Source: Natronorubrum tibetense GA33 (GTDB lineage Archaea; Halobacteriota; Halobacteria; Halobacteriales; Natrialbaceae). From it: a stretch of 64,000 bases of DNA. Location of the stretch: positions 3,882,265 to 3,946,264 of the forward strand of contig NZ_KB913017.1 of assembly GCF_000383975.1 (NCBI RefSeq), read 5' to 3'. The position numbers and the translations under genes are program-made. Shown piece after piece: positions 43,350 to 52,989 of the stretch (its first letter is position 1; the number at the start of each line of letters is the position of its first letter). A model generated the notes under the pieces. It saw nothing but the letters and a program-made list of their open reading frames with translations, was not told the origin of the DNA and did no database searches.

Positions 43350-45287
43350 ATGGCCAGCAACAAAATTCTCGGAATCGACCTTGGGACGACGAACAGCGCG
43401 TTCGCGGTGATGGAAGGTGGCGATCCGGAGATCATCGTCAACGCCGAAGGCGAACGGACGACACCCTCCGTCGTCGCCTTTACCGACGACGACGAGCGAC
43501 TCGTCGGCAAACCGGCGAAGAATCAGGCGATTCAGAACCCCGAAAAGACGATCGCCTCGATCAAACGCCACATCGGCGAGGAAGACTATACCGTCGAGGT
43601 AGACGACGAGGAGTACACGCCGGAACAGATCTCGGCGATGATCCTCCAGAAGATCAAACGCGACGCCGAAGACTACCTCGGCGACGAGGTCGAAAAGGCC
43701 GTCATCACGGTCCCTGCGTACTTCTCGGACCGACAGCGCCAGGCGACCAAAGACGCCGGCGAGATTGCCGGCTTCGAGGTCGAGCGCATCATCAACGAGC
43801 CGACGGCCGCGTCGATGGCCTACGGGCTTGACGACGATTCCGACCAGACCGTGCTCGTCTACGACCTCGGTGGCGGTACGTTCGACGTTTCTATTCTCGA
43901 TCTCGGCGGCGGCGTCTACGAAGTCGTCGCAACGAACGGTGACAACGACCTCGGTGGCGACGACTGGGACGGAGCAATCATCGACTGGCTCGCCGACGAG
44001 TTCGAGGCAGAACACGGCATCGACCTCCGCGACGACCGACAGGCCCTCCAGCGGCTCAAAGACGCCGCCGAGGAGGCCAAGATCGAACTCTCGAGTCGGA
44101 AAGAGACCGAGATCAACCTGCCGTTCATCACGGCGACCGACGACGGCCCGATCCACCTTGAGGAATCGATGACGCGAGCCAAGTTCGAGTCGCTCACCAG
44201 CGATCTGATCGATCGCACCGTCGAGCCGACCGAGCAGGCGCTCGAGGACGCGGGCTACGAGAAAGAAGATATCGACGAAGTCCTCCTCGTCGGTGGCTCG
44301 ACCCGAATGCCCCAGGTCGCAGAGAAAGTCGAGGATCTGACTGGCAAGGAACCCCAGAAGAACGTCAACCCCGACGAGGCCGTCTCGCTGGGCGCGGCGA
44401 TTCAGGGCGGCGTCCTCGGCGGCGAGGTCGACGACATCGTGCTGCTCGACGTCACGCCGCTCTCGCTCGGTATCGAGGTCAAGGGCGGCCTCTTCGAGCG
44501 ACTCATCGAGAAGAACACGACGATTCCGACCGAAGAGTCGAAAATCTTCACCACGGCGGCGGACAACCAGACCTCCGTGCAGGTTCGGGTCTTCCAGGGC
44601 GAGCGCGAACTGGCCGAGAAAAACGAAATGCTCGGCGAGTTCCACCTGACCGGCATCCCGCCGGCCCCCGCGGGCACGCCACAGATCGAGGTCACGTTCT
44701 CCATCGACGAGAACGGGATCGTCAACGTGAGCGCCGAGGACAAAGGGACCGGCGAAAGCGAGGAGATCACTATCGAGGGCGGTGCCGGACTCTCCGACAC
44801 CGAGATCGAGAAGATGCAGGCCGAAGCCGAGAAACACGCCGAAGAGGACAAGGAAAAGCGCGAGCGCATCGAGGCCCGCAACACGGCCGAAGCCACGATC
44901 CAGCGCGCCGAAACCCTGCTCGAAGAGAACGAGGATGTCGACGACGACCTCCGCGGCGACATCGAGGCCGCCGTCGAAGATCTCGAGGAGACCATCGACG
45001 ACACCGACGCGGACGCCGACGATATCGAAGCCGCGACCGAGAACCTGAGCAAGGAGCTCCAGGAGATCGGCAAGCAGATCTACCAGGAGGCCGGCGCGGC
45101 GGGCGCTGGCGGTGCCGCAGGCGGCGCGGCCGGCGGTGCGGCTGGCGCAGGCCCCGGTGGCATGGGTGGCGGACCGAACCCAGGCCCAGACGGCGCTGCG
45201 GCCGGCGGCGACGACGGCGAGGAGTACGTTGACGCTGACTTCGAAGATATCGCTGACGAAGTCGAGGACGAAGAAGACGACGAGTAA
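43350..45287 (+). CDS. dnaK: Chaperone DnaK (Hsp70)
   Basis: 645 residues. ATPase domain begins [20 protein letters not shown]; conserved [28 protein letters not shown] and [15 protein letters not shown] all present. The substrate-binding domain starts near [16 protein letters not shown] (about 364); the lid ends in a Gly/Ala-rich stretch and acidic tail ([10 protein letters not shown]). A complete, typical haloarchaeal Hsp70, transcribed with grpE upstream and dnaJ 237 bp downstream. The GGG-rich tail is a spacer rather than an EEVD motif. Confidence 0.98.
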   Translation: MASNKILGIDLGTTNSAFAVMEGGDPEIIVNAEGERTTPSVVAFTDDDERLVGKPAKNQAIQNPEKTIASIKRHIGEEDYTVEVDDEEYTPEQISAMILQKIKRDAEDYLGDEVEKAVITVPAYFSDRQRQATKDAGEIAGFEVERIINEPTAASMAYGLDDDSDQTVLVYDLGGGTFDVSILDLGGGVYEVVATNGDNDLGGDDWDGAIIDWLADEFEAEHGIDLRDDRQALQRLKDAAEEAKIELSSRKETEINLPFITATDDGPIHLEESMTRAKFESLTSDLIDRTVEPTEQALEDAGYEKEDIDEVLLVGGSTRMPQVAEKVEDLTGKEPQKNVNPDEAVSLGAAIQGGVLGGEVDDIVLLDVTPLSLGIEVKGGLFERLIEKNTTIPTEESKIFTTAADNQTSVQVRVFQGERELAEKNEMLGEFHLTGIPPAPAGTPQIEVTFSIDENGIVNVSAEDKGTGESEEITIEGGAGLSDTEIEKMQAEAEKHAEEDKEKRERIEARNTAEATIQRAETLLEENEDVDDDLRGDIEAAVEDLEETIDDTDADADDIEAATENLSKELQEIGKQIYQEAGAAGAGGAAGGAAGGAAGAGPGGMGGGPNPGPDGAAAGGDDGEEYVDADFEDIADEVEDEEDDE

Positions 45288-45334
45288 GTCGTCTCCTTCG
45301 GTTCGTCCCATCACTCGATGGACGAACAGTGTCT

Positions 45335-45473
45335 GCGGTGGTATTACCGCTGCGGGTGAGACACAAGCACTGCAACCGCGAGCGACCAACGGGAGCGAGC
45401 GGCCTTTTTAGCGTAGATTTTTGCGCCGAGTGGTTCCTCGCGAAGCGAGGAATCCCGAGGCGGAAAAAGGTAC
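45335..45473 (+). repeat. Dispersed noncoding repeat, copy 2, in the dnaK-dnaJ gap
   Basis: Matches 12638-12836 (opposite orientation). Contains GGCCTTTTTAGCGTAG and a small hairpin CCTCGC-GAA-GCGAGG (about 45437-45451); copy 1 carries extra sequence in the hairpin region. In dnaK orientation it presents a T5 run after a GC-rich segment, which could terminate or attenuate transcription before dnaJ. Confidence 0.85.
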
Positions 45474-45524
45474 GTTCGGAACGTTCGTTTCAAGTGCCTC
45501 AACCGAGTATCGGTTTGACAACGA

Positions 45525-46694
45525 ATGAGCGAGGACTTCTACGACGCACTCGGCGTGAGCCCTGATGCGTCGACCGAGGACATCAAACAGGCGTACCGGA
45601 AGAAGGCCACGGAGTACCATCCGGACGTCAGCGACGACCCCGATGCCGAAGAAAAGTTCAAGCGGATCCAGAAGGCAAAGCAGGTCCTCACGGACGAGGA
45701 AAAGCGCAAGGCGTACGACCGGATGGGCCACGACCGCTACGAACAGGCCGAAAAACACGGCTTCGACGCCGGCGAGGCGGGCGGCGCCGGCGGGATGGGC
45801 GGCGGACCGTTCGGTGGTATGGGCGGCGGCGGTGGTGGCATGGGCGGCGGCCTTGGCGACATCTTCGAACAGGTCTTCGGCGGCGGTGGCGGCGGCCGCG
45901 GTCGTCGTCGGCCGCGAAAGGGACGGGATCTGCGAACCGAGCTCCGGATCGACCTCGAGGAGGCCTACGACGGCGTCGAAAAGCAATTCACCGTCGAACG
46001 ACCCGAGGAGTGTGACACCTGCGAGGGCGAGGGACATCCGCACGACGCGGATTCGGAGACCTGCCCTGAGTGTCAGGGTCGCGGCCAGGTGACCCAGGTC
46101 CAGCAGACGCCGCTGGGTCGCGTCCAGCAGACGACGGCCTGTCCCCGCTGTGAGGGCGACGGGACGCTGTACTCCGAGAGCTGCGACGACTGTCGCGGCG
46201 AGGGCTACGTCCGGAACGAGGCCTCGTTGACCGTCGACGTCCCGGAGGGCATTCAGGAGGGCCAGACGCTCCGAATGGAAGGCGAGGGCGCACCCAGTCC
46301 CGAAGGCGGTCGTCACGGCGACCTGCTCATCGACGTCTCGATCCGCGAGCACGAGGAGTTCGAACGCGAGGGCGACGACCTCCAGTATCGACTCCCCATC
46401 TCGTTCCCGCAGGCGACGTTCGGCGACACCGTCGAAGTGCCCACCCTCGACGGCGCTGCCGAGTTCGAGATTCCGAAGGGGACCCAGAGCGGCGAGACGT
46501 TCCGCCTCGAGGGCAAGGGGATGCCCCGCCTCCGTCGTCGCGGGCACGGCGACCTCTTCGTGCAGGTCCAGATCGTCACTCCAGACAGCCTGAACGAGGA
46601 CCAGCGCGACGCGCTCGAGGCGTTCGCCGAAGCCGGCGGCGACGAGATCGAGGTCAAAGAAGGCTTCTTCGAGAAGATCAAGCGGGCGTTTTAG
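45525..46694 (+). CDS. dnaJ: Chaperone DnaJ (Hsp40)
   Basis: 389 residues. J domain with HPD at 32-34 (EYHPDVS), G/F-like region (about 83-125, Gly/Met-rich), zinc domain with four CxxCxGxG repeats (CDTCEGEG, CPECQGRG, CPRCEGDG, CDDCRGEG) and C-terminal substrate domains ending in an FEKIKRAF helix. It stimulates DnaK ATPase. It is separated from dnaK by 237 bp containing the dispersed repeat, so it may have its own promoter or be reduced by attenuation. Confidence 0.98.
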   Translation: MSEDFYDALGVSPDASTEDIKQAYRKKATEYHPDVSDDPDAEEKFKRIQKAKQVLTDEEKRKAYDRMGHDRYEQAEKHGFDAGEAGGAGGMGGGPFGGMGGGGGGMGGGLGDIFEQVFGGGGGGRGRRRPRKGRDLRTELRIDLEEAYDGVEKQFTVERPEECDTCEGEGHPHDADSETCPECQGRGQVTQVQQTPLGRVQQTTACPRCEGDGTLYSESCDDCRGEGYVRNEASLTVDVPEGIQEGQTLRMEGEGAPSPEGGRHGDLLIDVSIREHEEFEREGDDLQYRLPISFPQATFGDTVEVPTLDGAAEFEIPKGTQSGETFRLEGKGMPRLRRRGHGDLFVQVQIVTPDSLNEDQRDALEAFAEAGGDEIEVKEGFFEKIKRAF

Positions 46695-46817
46695 GCCGTG
46701 AGTTCGTGGGGTCGCCGGATCCCACCTCTGTAACCTCGTACCGCGGCTCGAGGCGAGAAACTGATACTGTCCTGAGCATTTCACAAGAGTTATTCTGTCC
46801 GTCGGTACTGTTTGAGT

Positions 46818-47198
46818 ATGATATCCCGCGAGACGGCCGTCCACCTCGTCGCCGTCGGGTTGGCGTTCGGTAGTCTGCTCGCAGTCGATGCCGCCACCGA
46901 CGGTCCAGTCCCGTCGGTCCCGGCGTTTCTGCTGTTCTACGGAGTCGTACTCGGCGGGGCACACTTCTATCTCGCCGTCCGCGGCGAAGACGGGATGGTG
47001 CCGGTCGCGTCACGGTGGCGGTACGTGACGTTGCTCGCGGTGCTCTTCACCACGGGGGCGGTGATTACCTACTGGGGCGACCGAACCGTCGCCACCGTCG
47101 AAATCGAGTCGATCGGAACCGCGATCATCGGCCTCACGCTCGTCGCCTACCTTCTCACCGAATCTATCGATGGCTATCGAGCGTCCCGAACGGAGTAA
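46818..47198 (+). CDS. Small four-helix membrane protein
   Basis: 126 residues from the ATG at 46818 (MISRETAVHLVAVGLAFGSL); an in-frame TTG lies two codons upstream. Four hydrophobic segments: about 6-22, 32-54, 67-87 and 97-117. No motif is recognised. It stands alone between dnaJ and the DJ-1 gene. Function unknown. Confidence 0.68.
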   Translation: MISRETAVHLVAVGLAFGSLLAVDAATDGPVPSVPAFLLFYGVVLGGAHFYLAVRGEDGMVPVASRWRYVTLLAVLFTTGAVITYWGDRTVATVEIESIGTAIIGLTLVAYLLTESIDGYRASRTE

Positions 47199-47338
47199 TC
47201 CTCGAGCATCCCCGACTTCGACCGCCCCTTCGGCGAATAGAATGCAGGGAGATCGATCGTATTCGACATCGTGAGTGTCATGGTGTCATCCAACACAACC
47301 TATGACGGCTGTCGTCGAATCGATATGTGGGAATTCCA

Positions 47339-47935
47339 ATGTCACACCAAATCCTGCTCCTCGCCGGCGATTACGTCGAGGACTACGAAGTGATGGTTCC
47401 GTTCCAAGCGCTCGAGATGGTCGGCCACGAGGTCCACGCCGTCTGTCCCGAAAAGGGCGAAGGCGACACCTGCCCGACCGCGATCCACGACTTCGAGGGC
47501 GACCAGACTTACACCGAGAAGCCGGGGCACAACTTCGAACTGAATCACGACTTCGACGCGGTCGACCCCGCCGACTACGACGCGCTCGTGGTTCCCGGCG
47601 GCCGCGCGCCCGAGTACCTCCGGACGTACGACGAGGTGCTCGATATCACGCGTCACTTCTTCGAGGAAGACAAACCCGTCGCCGCGCTGTGTCACGGCGT
47701 TCAGATTCTCGCCGCCGCGGACGTCCTCGAGGGACGGACCTGTACCGGCTATCCCGCGCTCGAGGCCGACGTCCGAATCGCGGGCGGCGACTGGACGGAC
47801 GGCGTCACGCGCGAGGGGAACCTCGTGACTGGACAGGCCTGGCCCGACCACCCCGAGTGGCTCGCCGAGTTCCTCGACTGCCTCGGGACCGAGATCGACC
47901 ACCAGGACGCCGCGCCCGCGGCGGCGGACGACTGA
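47339..47935 (+). CDS. DJ-1/PfpI family protein
   Basis: 198 residues from the ATG at 47339 ([20 protein letters not shown]). Class-I glutamine-amidotransferase-like fold with nucleophile C118 in the nucleophile elbow VAALCHGVQ and the usual acidic residue after [13 protein letters not shown]. Members work as deglycases, chaperones or peptidases; no specific reaction can be given from the sequence. Its length and [18 protein letters not shown] are family-typical. Confidence 0.9.
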   Translation: MSHQILLLAGDYVEDYEVMVPFQALEMVGHEVHAVCPEKGEGDTCPTAIHDFEGDQTYTEKPGHNFELNHDFDAVDPADYDALVVPGGRAPEYLRTYDEVLDITRHFFEEDKPVAALCHGVQILAAADVLEGRTCTGYPALEADVRIAGGDWTDGVTREGNLVTGQAWPDHPEWLAEFLDCLGTEIDHQDAAPAAADD

Positions 47936-48037
47936 GACGGCTATCGGGGAGAGAGTCCCGACGTATGGCGGCCACTGACCGCGATCGCGTCGCCTCGAGT
48001 CGGCGACCTTTTTTCGACCCGGCCTCGAGTTACGCAC

Positions 48038-48784
48038 ATGACCGCCGAGACAGTGGACGATCTACTCACGCGGGAACTCCGGGACGACCGCACGGCGCTC
48101 GTGGACGCGACGGGCCGGGAGTTCGACAATCACTGGCTATGTACGACCTCCTGGAAGGCCGGGAACTTCCTTCGGCACGCGGGCGTCCGCACGGATGTCA
48201 CCGTCGGCATCGTCGGCGAGGGACCGCTCCCCCTGCTCGCCTTTTTCGGCACGACGCTCCTCGAGGGGACGACGCGGTTCGAGCCGCCGATGGATCTCGC
48301 TGAGGCGGAGGACTTCCGCGCGCTCGTCGCTCCCGTTGCTACTCTCGAGTCCGACGAGTACACCCTCCCGCGGGGGGCCCAGCGGGTCGGCTACGGGCAG
48401 AAACCCGACGAACCCGACATTCACCACTTCGACGCCGGCGTCTGGAGCGAGAACCCCGCCTTCCCGCCGCTGGATGTCGATCTCGAGACGGTCCTTCTGA
48501 CTGACGGCGAACGGAACGTGAGTCACGGAGATGCGCTCGAGGCGGCCAGCGAAATCGTCGAGGCACACGGACTCGAGGCCGGCGACCGCGTCGTCGTTCG
48601 CGACTCCCTCGCGGATCCTCGAGCCGTGATCGCGGGCGTTCTCGCACCGATGCTCGCCGACGGCGTGATCGTTCTCACCGGCGACGAGGACGAGACGACG
48701 GTCGAGCGCGGCGAGTACGGACTCTCGAGCGAGTCGGTGCCGGAGGCGAACCGAATCGAACTACGCGACGTTTCCCTCGAGTGA
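48038..48784 (+). CDS. Haloarchaeal hypothetical, resembles an AMP-binding enzyme remnant fold
   Basis: 248 residues. SWKAGNFLRHAGVRTDVTVG and PLPLLAFFGTTLLEGTTRF look like the N-terminal Rossmann-like part of acyl-CoA synthetase (ANL) proteins, but the P-loop YTSGTTGxPK and the downstream ATP motifs are absent, so no adenylation is expected. A second half (VLLTDGERNVSHGDALEAAS) has the form of another alpha/beta unit. Conserved through haloarchaea without a function that I recognise. It precedes hpt by 104 bp and could be co-expressed. Confidence 0.62.
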   Translation: MTAETVDDLLTRELRDDRTALVDATGREFDNHWLCTTSWKAGNFLRHAGVRTDVTVGIVGEGPLPLLAFFGTTLLEGTTRFEPPMDLAEAEDFRALVAPVATLESDEYTLPRGAQRVGYGQKPDEPDIHHFDAGVWSENPAFPPLDVDLETVLLTDGERNVSHGDALEAASEIVEAHGLEAGDRVVVRDSLADPRAVIAGVLAPMLADGVIVLTGDEDETTVERGEYGLSSESVPEANRIELRDVSLE

Positions 48785-48888
48785 CCGGCCGCGGACGGAC
48801 GACTCGGTCTCGAGGACGCGGGAGGTGAATCGGTTCGGAACAGACGCGAGAACGAACCGTTTTTGCCGCGATTCGCCCAATCAGCAGC

Positions 48889-49434
48889 ATGGAGAAACTC
48901 CTCGCCTCGCTGGACGACGCGCCGATCATCGACAAAGACGGCTACGAGTACCTCGTTCACCCGATCAGTAACGGCGTGCCGATGCTCGACCCGGCCCTCC
49001 TGCGGGAGGTCGTTATCGAGGTCATGCAAACGGCCGATCTGGACGTCGACAAGATCGTCGCTCCGGAGGCGATGGGCATTCACCTCGCGACCGCGCTCTC
49101 GCTCCAGACCGACATCCCCCTGGTCGTGATCCGCAAGCGACCGTACGGGCTCGAGGGCGAAGTCTCGTTGCACCAGCAGACCGGCTACTCGGAGTCAGAA
49201 ATGTACATCAACGACGTCGAAGCGGGGGACCGCGTCCTCATCGTCGACGACATGCTTTCGACGGGCGGCACGCTGGCGTCTATCTGTACTGCACTGGACG
49301 ACATCGGCGCTGAGATCGAGGATATCGTCGTTGTCATGCGGAAGGTGGGGCCGTCCGCGCTCGACGAGACGGCGTTCGAGGCGACGAGCCTCATCGACAT
49401 CACCGTCGAGGACGGTGAAGTGACTGTTCACTGA
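48889..49434 (+). CDS. hpt: Hypoxanthine/guanine phosphoribosyltransferase
   Basis: 181 residues. PRPP-binding motif [13 protein letters not shown] at 116-128 and the N-terminal catalytic core ([17 protein letters not shown]) identify a purine phosphoribosyltransferase of the archaeal Hpt/Apt-like group. It converts hypoxanthine and guanine to nucleotides with PRPP. The downstream gene is an NCS2 nucleobase permease, so import and salvage are likely linked. Confidence 0.93.
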   Translation: MEKLLASLDDAPIIDKDGYEYLVHPISNGVPMLDPALLREVVIEVMQTADLDVDKIVAPEAMGIHLATALSLQTDIPLVVIRKRPYGLEGEVSLHQQTGYSESEMYINDVEAGDRVLIVDDMLSTGGTLASICTALDDIGAEIEDIVVVMRKVGPSALDETAFEATSLIDITVEDGEVTVH

Positions 49435-49592
49435 CTGTTCCCGGGAGAACGGACGACGGCGAGCGCCTGTCTCGTGTCGCCACGGTGCGTTCACCTATAC
49501 ACATTCATGGGTAACCGGAGCCGTTCGGAGCACCGATATACGCTCATATACGAATCTTTTTGATGGGTGATCCGCAACGTGGCGGCCATAGC

Positions 49593-50972
49593 ATGTCGAA
49601 CGAAACGGACGGGAGTATTCAACTGGAGTACGGACTCGACGACAAGCCACCGTGGCCGAAGTCGGTCCTCCTCGGCTTACAACACGTCGCGGTCATGATC
49701 GTCCCGGCGACGGCGGTGGCGTTCATCGTCGCCGGCGACGTCGGCCTCAGCGGCGCCGATACGGCCTACATCGTACAGATGGTCCTCCTGTTTTCGGGAC
49801 TGGCAACGGTCGTCCAGGCGTACACCGTCGGTCCCGTCGGCGCGCGCCTCCCAATCGTGATGGGGTCGAGTTTCACGTTCGTCGGCGCGGCGGTGACGAT
49901 CGGAATCGACTACGGTATGGCCGCCGTCTTCGGGGCCATTCTCGTCACCGGATTCGCGGTCGAGGGACTCATCGGCTGGCAGTTCAAACGGATCAAACCC
50001 TTCTTCCCGCCGCTCGTCACCGGACTCGTCGTCGTCATCATCGGCCTCTATCTCATCCCCGTCGGCATGGACTACGCCGCCGGCGGCGTCGGAGCAGACG
50101 ACTACGGCGCGCTTCACAACATCGGTCTGGCCGCACTCGTCCTGGCCATCGCCGTCGGCCTCAACCTGTTCACTCGAGGCATCGCGCGACTGCTGAGCAT
50201 CCTCGCCGGAATCGCCATCGGCTACGTCGTCGCCGTCGCGTTCGGGCTGGTCGACTTCTCGCCGATCGGCGAGGCGGCCTGGGTCGCCGTCCCCTCGCCG
50301 ACCCGGTTCGGCTTCGAGTTCGAACCGATCGCCATCGTCGTTTTCGCCTTCCTCTTTCTCGTCTCCGCGATGGAGACCGTCGGCGATATGTCCGGCGTTA
50401 CGGCCGCGGAAGGGCGAAATCCGACGGATAAGGAGTTCCGCGGCGGGCTGTTCAACGACGGTCTCCTGAGTTCGGTCGGCGCCGTCTTCGCCGCGTTTCC
50501 GATCACGTCGTTCTCCCAGAACGTCGGCATCGTTAACTTCACCGGTGTGATGAGCCGTCACGTCGTCGGCATCAGCGGCGTGATTCTCGCGATTCTCGGA
50601 CTCAGCCCGAAAGTCGGGGCCGCCGTCACGACGATTCCCAGCGCGGTCTTCGGGGGCGCAGTCTTGCTCATGGTCGGCATGGTCGCCGCCAGCGGCGTCA
50701 GACTGATTGTCCTGCACACCGACCTCGACCGCCGCAATATGGTTATCGTCGCTGTCTCGCTGGGTCTCGGACTCGGCGTCGCGACGACCCCCGAGGCGCT
50801 CTCCGGCCTGCCGACCGCGGCCGAGACGTTCTTCGGCGAACCCGTCATCATGACCGCGCTGTCGGCCCTGCTGCTCAACACGTTCGTCCCCGGCGAGCAG
50901 AGTCCGCTGTTCGACATCCCCGCGGAGAATTCCACCGATCCTGATCCAGCGGTCGGCCCGAGCGACGACTAA
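49593..50972 (+). CDS. NCS2-family uracil/xanthine permease
   Basis: 459 residues from the ATG at 49593 (MSNETDGSIQLEYGLDDKPP); upstream ATG/TTG at 49560-49563 would sit within 20 bp of a TATA-like TCATATA at about 49544-49550, making it less likely. 12-14 hydrophobic segments; typical SLLGLQHVAVMI-like start (VLLGLQHVAVMIVPATAV) and TFVGAAVTIG, with FPITSFSQNVGIV in the centre. Imports a nucleobase, probably a purine or uracil, and pairs with hpt. Confidence 0.9.
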   Translation: MSNETDGSIQLEYGLDDKPPWPKSVLLGLQHVAVMIVPATAVAFIVAGDVGLSGADTAYIVQMVLLFSGLATVVQAYTVGPVGARLPIVMGSSFTFVGAAVTIGIDYGMAAVFGAILVTGFAVEGLIGWQFKRIKPFFPPLVTGLVVVIIGLYLIPVGMDYAAGGVGADDYGALHNIGLAALVLAIAVGLNLFTRGIARLLSILAGIAIGYVVAVAFGLVDFSPIGEAAWVAVPSPTRFGFEFEPIAIVVFAFLFLVSAMETVGDMSGVTAAEGRNPTDKEFRGGLFNDGLLSSVGAVFAAFPITSFSQNVGIVNFTGVMSRHVVGISGVILAILGLSPKVGAAVTTIPSAVFGGAVLLMVGMVAASGVRLIVLHTDLDRRNMVIVAVSLGLGLGVATTPEALSGLPTAAETFFGEPVIMTALSALLLNTFVPGEQSPLFDIPAENSTDPDPAVGPSDD

Positions 50973-51065
50973 CTCCCGTTCGTCTCGTCCGCCGGCTCCG
51001 CCGATCGTCCCCCCGCCGAAGCCGACACCGTCGATTTCAAGAGGAGCGACGCCGAATATCGTGCC

Positions 51066-51347
51066 GTGCAACTCGAGTGCGTCTTCTTCGGCCCGTTTCG
51101 CGATGCCGTCGGCGAGAAGACCGTCCGCTACGAGACGGACGCAGAAAGCGTGGGGGAGCTCCTCCTCGACCTCGAGTCGACCTATCCCGACCTCGAGGGG
51201 CAACTCGTGGCTAACAGTGGGGATGGCTTCGCGGGGAAAACGGTCGTCACGAAGAACAAACGAGACGTGACCCACATCGACGGTCTCGAGACGGGACTCG
51301 AAGAGACCGACGTGGTTCGGCTGGTACCGTCGGTGTACGGCGGCTGA
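51066..51347 (+). CDS. MoaD/ThiS-fold small archaeal modifier (SAMP-like)
   Basis: 93 residues, GTG start. Beta-grasp fold (VFFGPFRDAVGEKTVRYETD) ending in VYGG; a C-terminal diglycine is the hallmark of ubiquitin-like SAMP and MoaD proteins and is the site of adenylation by an E1-like enzyme. It may conjugate to lysines of other proteins or donate sulfur for molybdopterin or tRNA thiolation. No E1-like gene is near. Confidence 0.88.
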   Translation: MQLECVFFGPFRDAVGEKTVRYETDAESVGELLLDLESTYPDLEGQLVANSGDGFAGKTVVTKNKRDVTHIDGLETGLEETDVVRLVPSVYGG

Positions 51348-51483
51348 CTCGGTAGATAAACCGCGCGTCGGGTCGAATCCGTACCGGTGCGCCAAATCGG
51401 TCGACGAGTGTGTACTCATCCTCGAGCACCTGCCACCTCGTTCCGATCGGAACGACTAACCAGTCCACCTGACAAACCATGCC

Positions 51484-52704
51484 ATGGACCGGAACGATCG
51501 CGCGATCGCTCGATTCACCATGCTCGGGCATGCGACGTTCCACCTGTACGAACTCACGATCCCGCTGTTCGTCGTCGTCTGGCTGGACGCGTTCGATGTT
51601 TCGCCGGCCGTCCTTGGCACGGTCGTCGCGGTCGGCTACGGGCTCATCGGGCTCGGCGCGCTGCCGAGTGGCGCACTCGCCGACAGATACGGCTCGAGAC
51701 GGCTGGTCGTCCTCTCGATGGTCGGCATGGGTGGCGGCTTCGTGCTCGTCAGCCTTGCACCGACCGTCTGGCTGCTCGGCGTCGCACTCGTTCTCTGGGG
51801 CGCCGCGGCGAGCCTCTACCACCCCGCGGGACTCTCGCTGATCACCCGCGGCTCGGACCAGCAGGGAACCGTCCTCGCCTACCACGGCGTCGCGGGCAAC
51901 GTCGGGACGGCGGTCGGTCCCCTCGTGGCGGCGATCGCACTAACCCTGCTGGACTGGCGGCTCGTCGCCGCGCTGTTCGCCGTCCCGGCGCTCGTCGCCG
52001 TCCTTGCGGCCTCGATCTTCCGCTTCGACGAGCGGGCGGGCGTCGACGCCGAAACCGCTTCGACTACCGACTCGAGAAACGGGTTCGTGACGCTACTCAA
52101 ACGGACGAAACTGCTTTTCGCCGGCAGCTTCGTCGTCGTGTTCGTCATCGCCATGCTCGCTGGGACGTACTATCGTGGGGTCTTTACGTTCCTCCCGGAC
52201 GTCCTCGCGGCGCTCCCCGTCTTCGATCCCGTCATCGTCGCCGGGGAGACGTTCGAACCGAGCCAGTACGTCTACGCCGGTCTGCTGTTGATCGGCGCTG
52301 TCGGGCAGTACGTCGGTGGACGGGTGAGCGATTACCGCTCGCCCGAGTGGGCCATCGTCGGCGCGTTCGCCGCCTTGGTCGCCGTCTCGTTGCTCTTTCC
52401 CCTCGCGACGAACGCCGGTCTCGTCGCGACGCTGCTGATTTGTGCGGCGCTCGGTTTTTTCGTCTACGTGGAAGCACCGATTCATCAGGCTCTGATCGGG
52501 AAGTACGCCACTGCGGACGCCCACGGGCTATCGTTCGGTATCACGTATCTCGGCGTCTTCGGTATCGGCGCCGCGGGGGCGTCCGTCGCCGGCGTCGCCC
52601 TCACCTACGGAGGGACCTCTCTCCTGTTTCTCGTCCTCGCCCTCTTCCCGGCGCTCGGACTCCTGCTAGCCGGTTACCTCGCGATGACGAAGCGGCGTGA
52701 CTGA
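51484..52704 (+). CDS. Major facilitator superfamily transporter
   Basis: 406 residues, 12 hydrophobic segments. The A-motif-like GALADRYGSRRLVVLS lies in the loop after helix 2. Close to fosmidomycin-resistance-like or sugar/drug efflux members by layout, but substrate is not predictable. The ATG at 51484 gives MDRNDRAIARFTMLG. About 140 bp separate it from the SAMP gene, so it is likely its own unit. Confidence 0.88.
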   Translation: MDRNDRAIARFTMLGHATFHLYELTIPLFVVVWLDAFDVSPAVLGTVVAVGYGLIGLGALPSGALADRYGSRRLVVLSMVGMGGGFVLVSLAPTVWLLGVALVLWGAAASLYHPAGLSLITRGSDQQGTVLAYHGVAGNVGTAVGPLVAAIALTLLDWRLVAALFAVPALVAVLAASIFRFDERAGVDAETASTTDSRNGFVTLLKRTKLLFAGSFVVVFVIAMLAGTYYRGVFTFLPDVLAALPVFDPVIVAGETFEPSQYVYAGLLLIGAVGQYVGGRVSDYRSPEWAIVGAFAALVAVSLLFPLATNAGLVATLLICAALGFFVYVEAPIHQALIGKYATADAHGLSFGITYLGVFGIGAAGASVAGVALTYGGTSLLFLVLALFPALGLLLAGYLAMTKRRD

Positions 52705-52879
52705 TTGACCGGCCGATCTGTTCGCTCGACTGTTCCGAAAATCATCCAGTATGGTTCTGCGCGTGGTTCCGGCAACTCGAGGTCAATCCAGCCCCCACCA
52801 CACCTTGCATGAGGTTGACTGGCATGAATTTATGTGACTGAGGGGACGATGCTGTCGTGCGGTCGGGCGATGACATCCT

Positions 52880-52946
52880 CCCCGGCGTGAACAGAGAGGG
52901 AGCTTCGCTCCCTCAAGCAGTCGGGCTACGCCCGACGACGCCGGGG
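52880..52946 (-). ncRNA. Guide-RNA (omegaRNA) structure at right end of the second tnpB element
   Basis: Three-way junction 44 bp past the tnpB stop: outer stem CCCCGGCGT (52880-52888) with ACGCCGGGG (52938-52946); inner stem GAGGGAGC/GCTCCCTC (52896-52914) and perfect GTCGGGC/GCCCGAC (52920-52936). This is the typical architecture of IS200/IS605 right ends, transcribed from the tnpB strand. A guide segment would follow on the left, in roughly 52850-52875; transcript ends were not determined. Confidence 0.75.
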
Positions 52947-52989
52947 TTTCCCGTACCGCGTTGGGATATTGGGGTTCGCGGTTCGACCC

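Noticed and set aside
43308-45389. 693-codon open frame on the - strand
   Set aside because: Antisense to dnaK, with no recognisable domain.
49677-51419. 580-codon open frame on the - strand
   Set aside because: Antisense to the NCS2 permease; highly charged and without hydrophobic or catalytic pattern.
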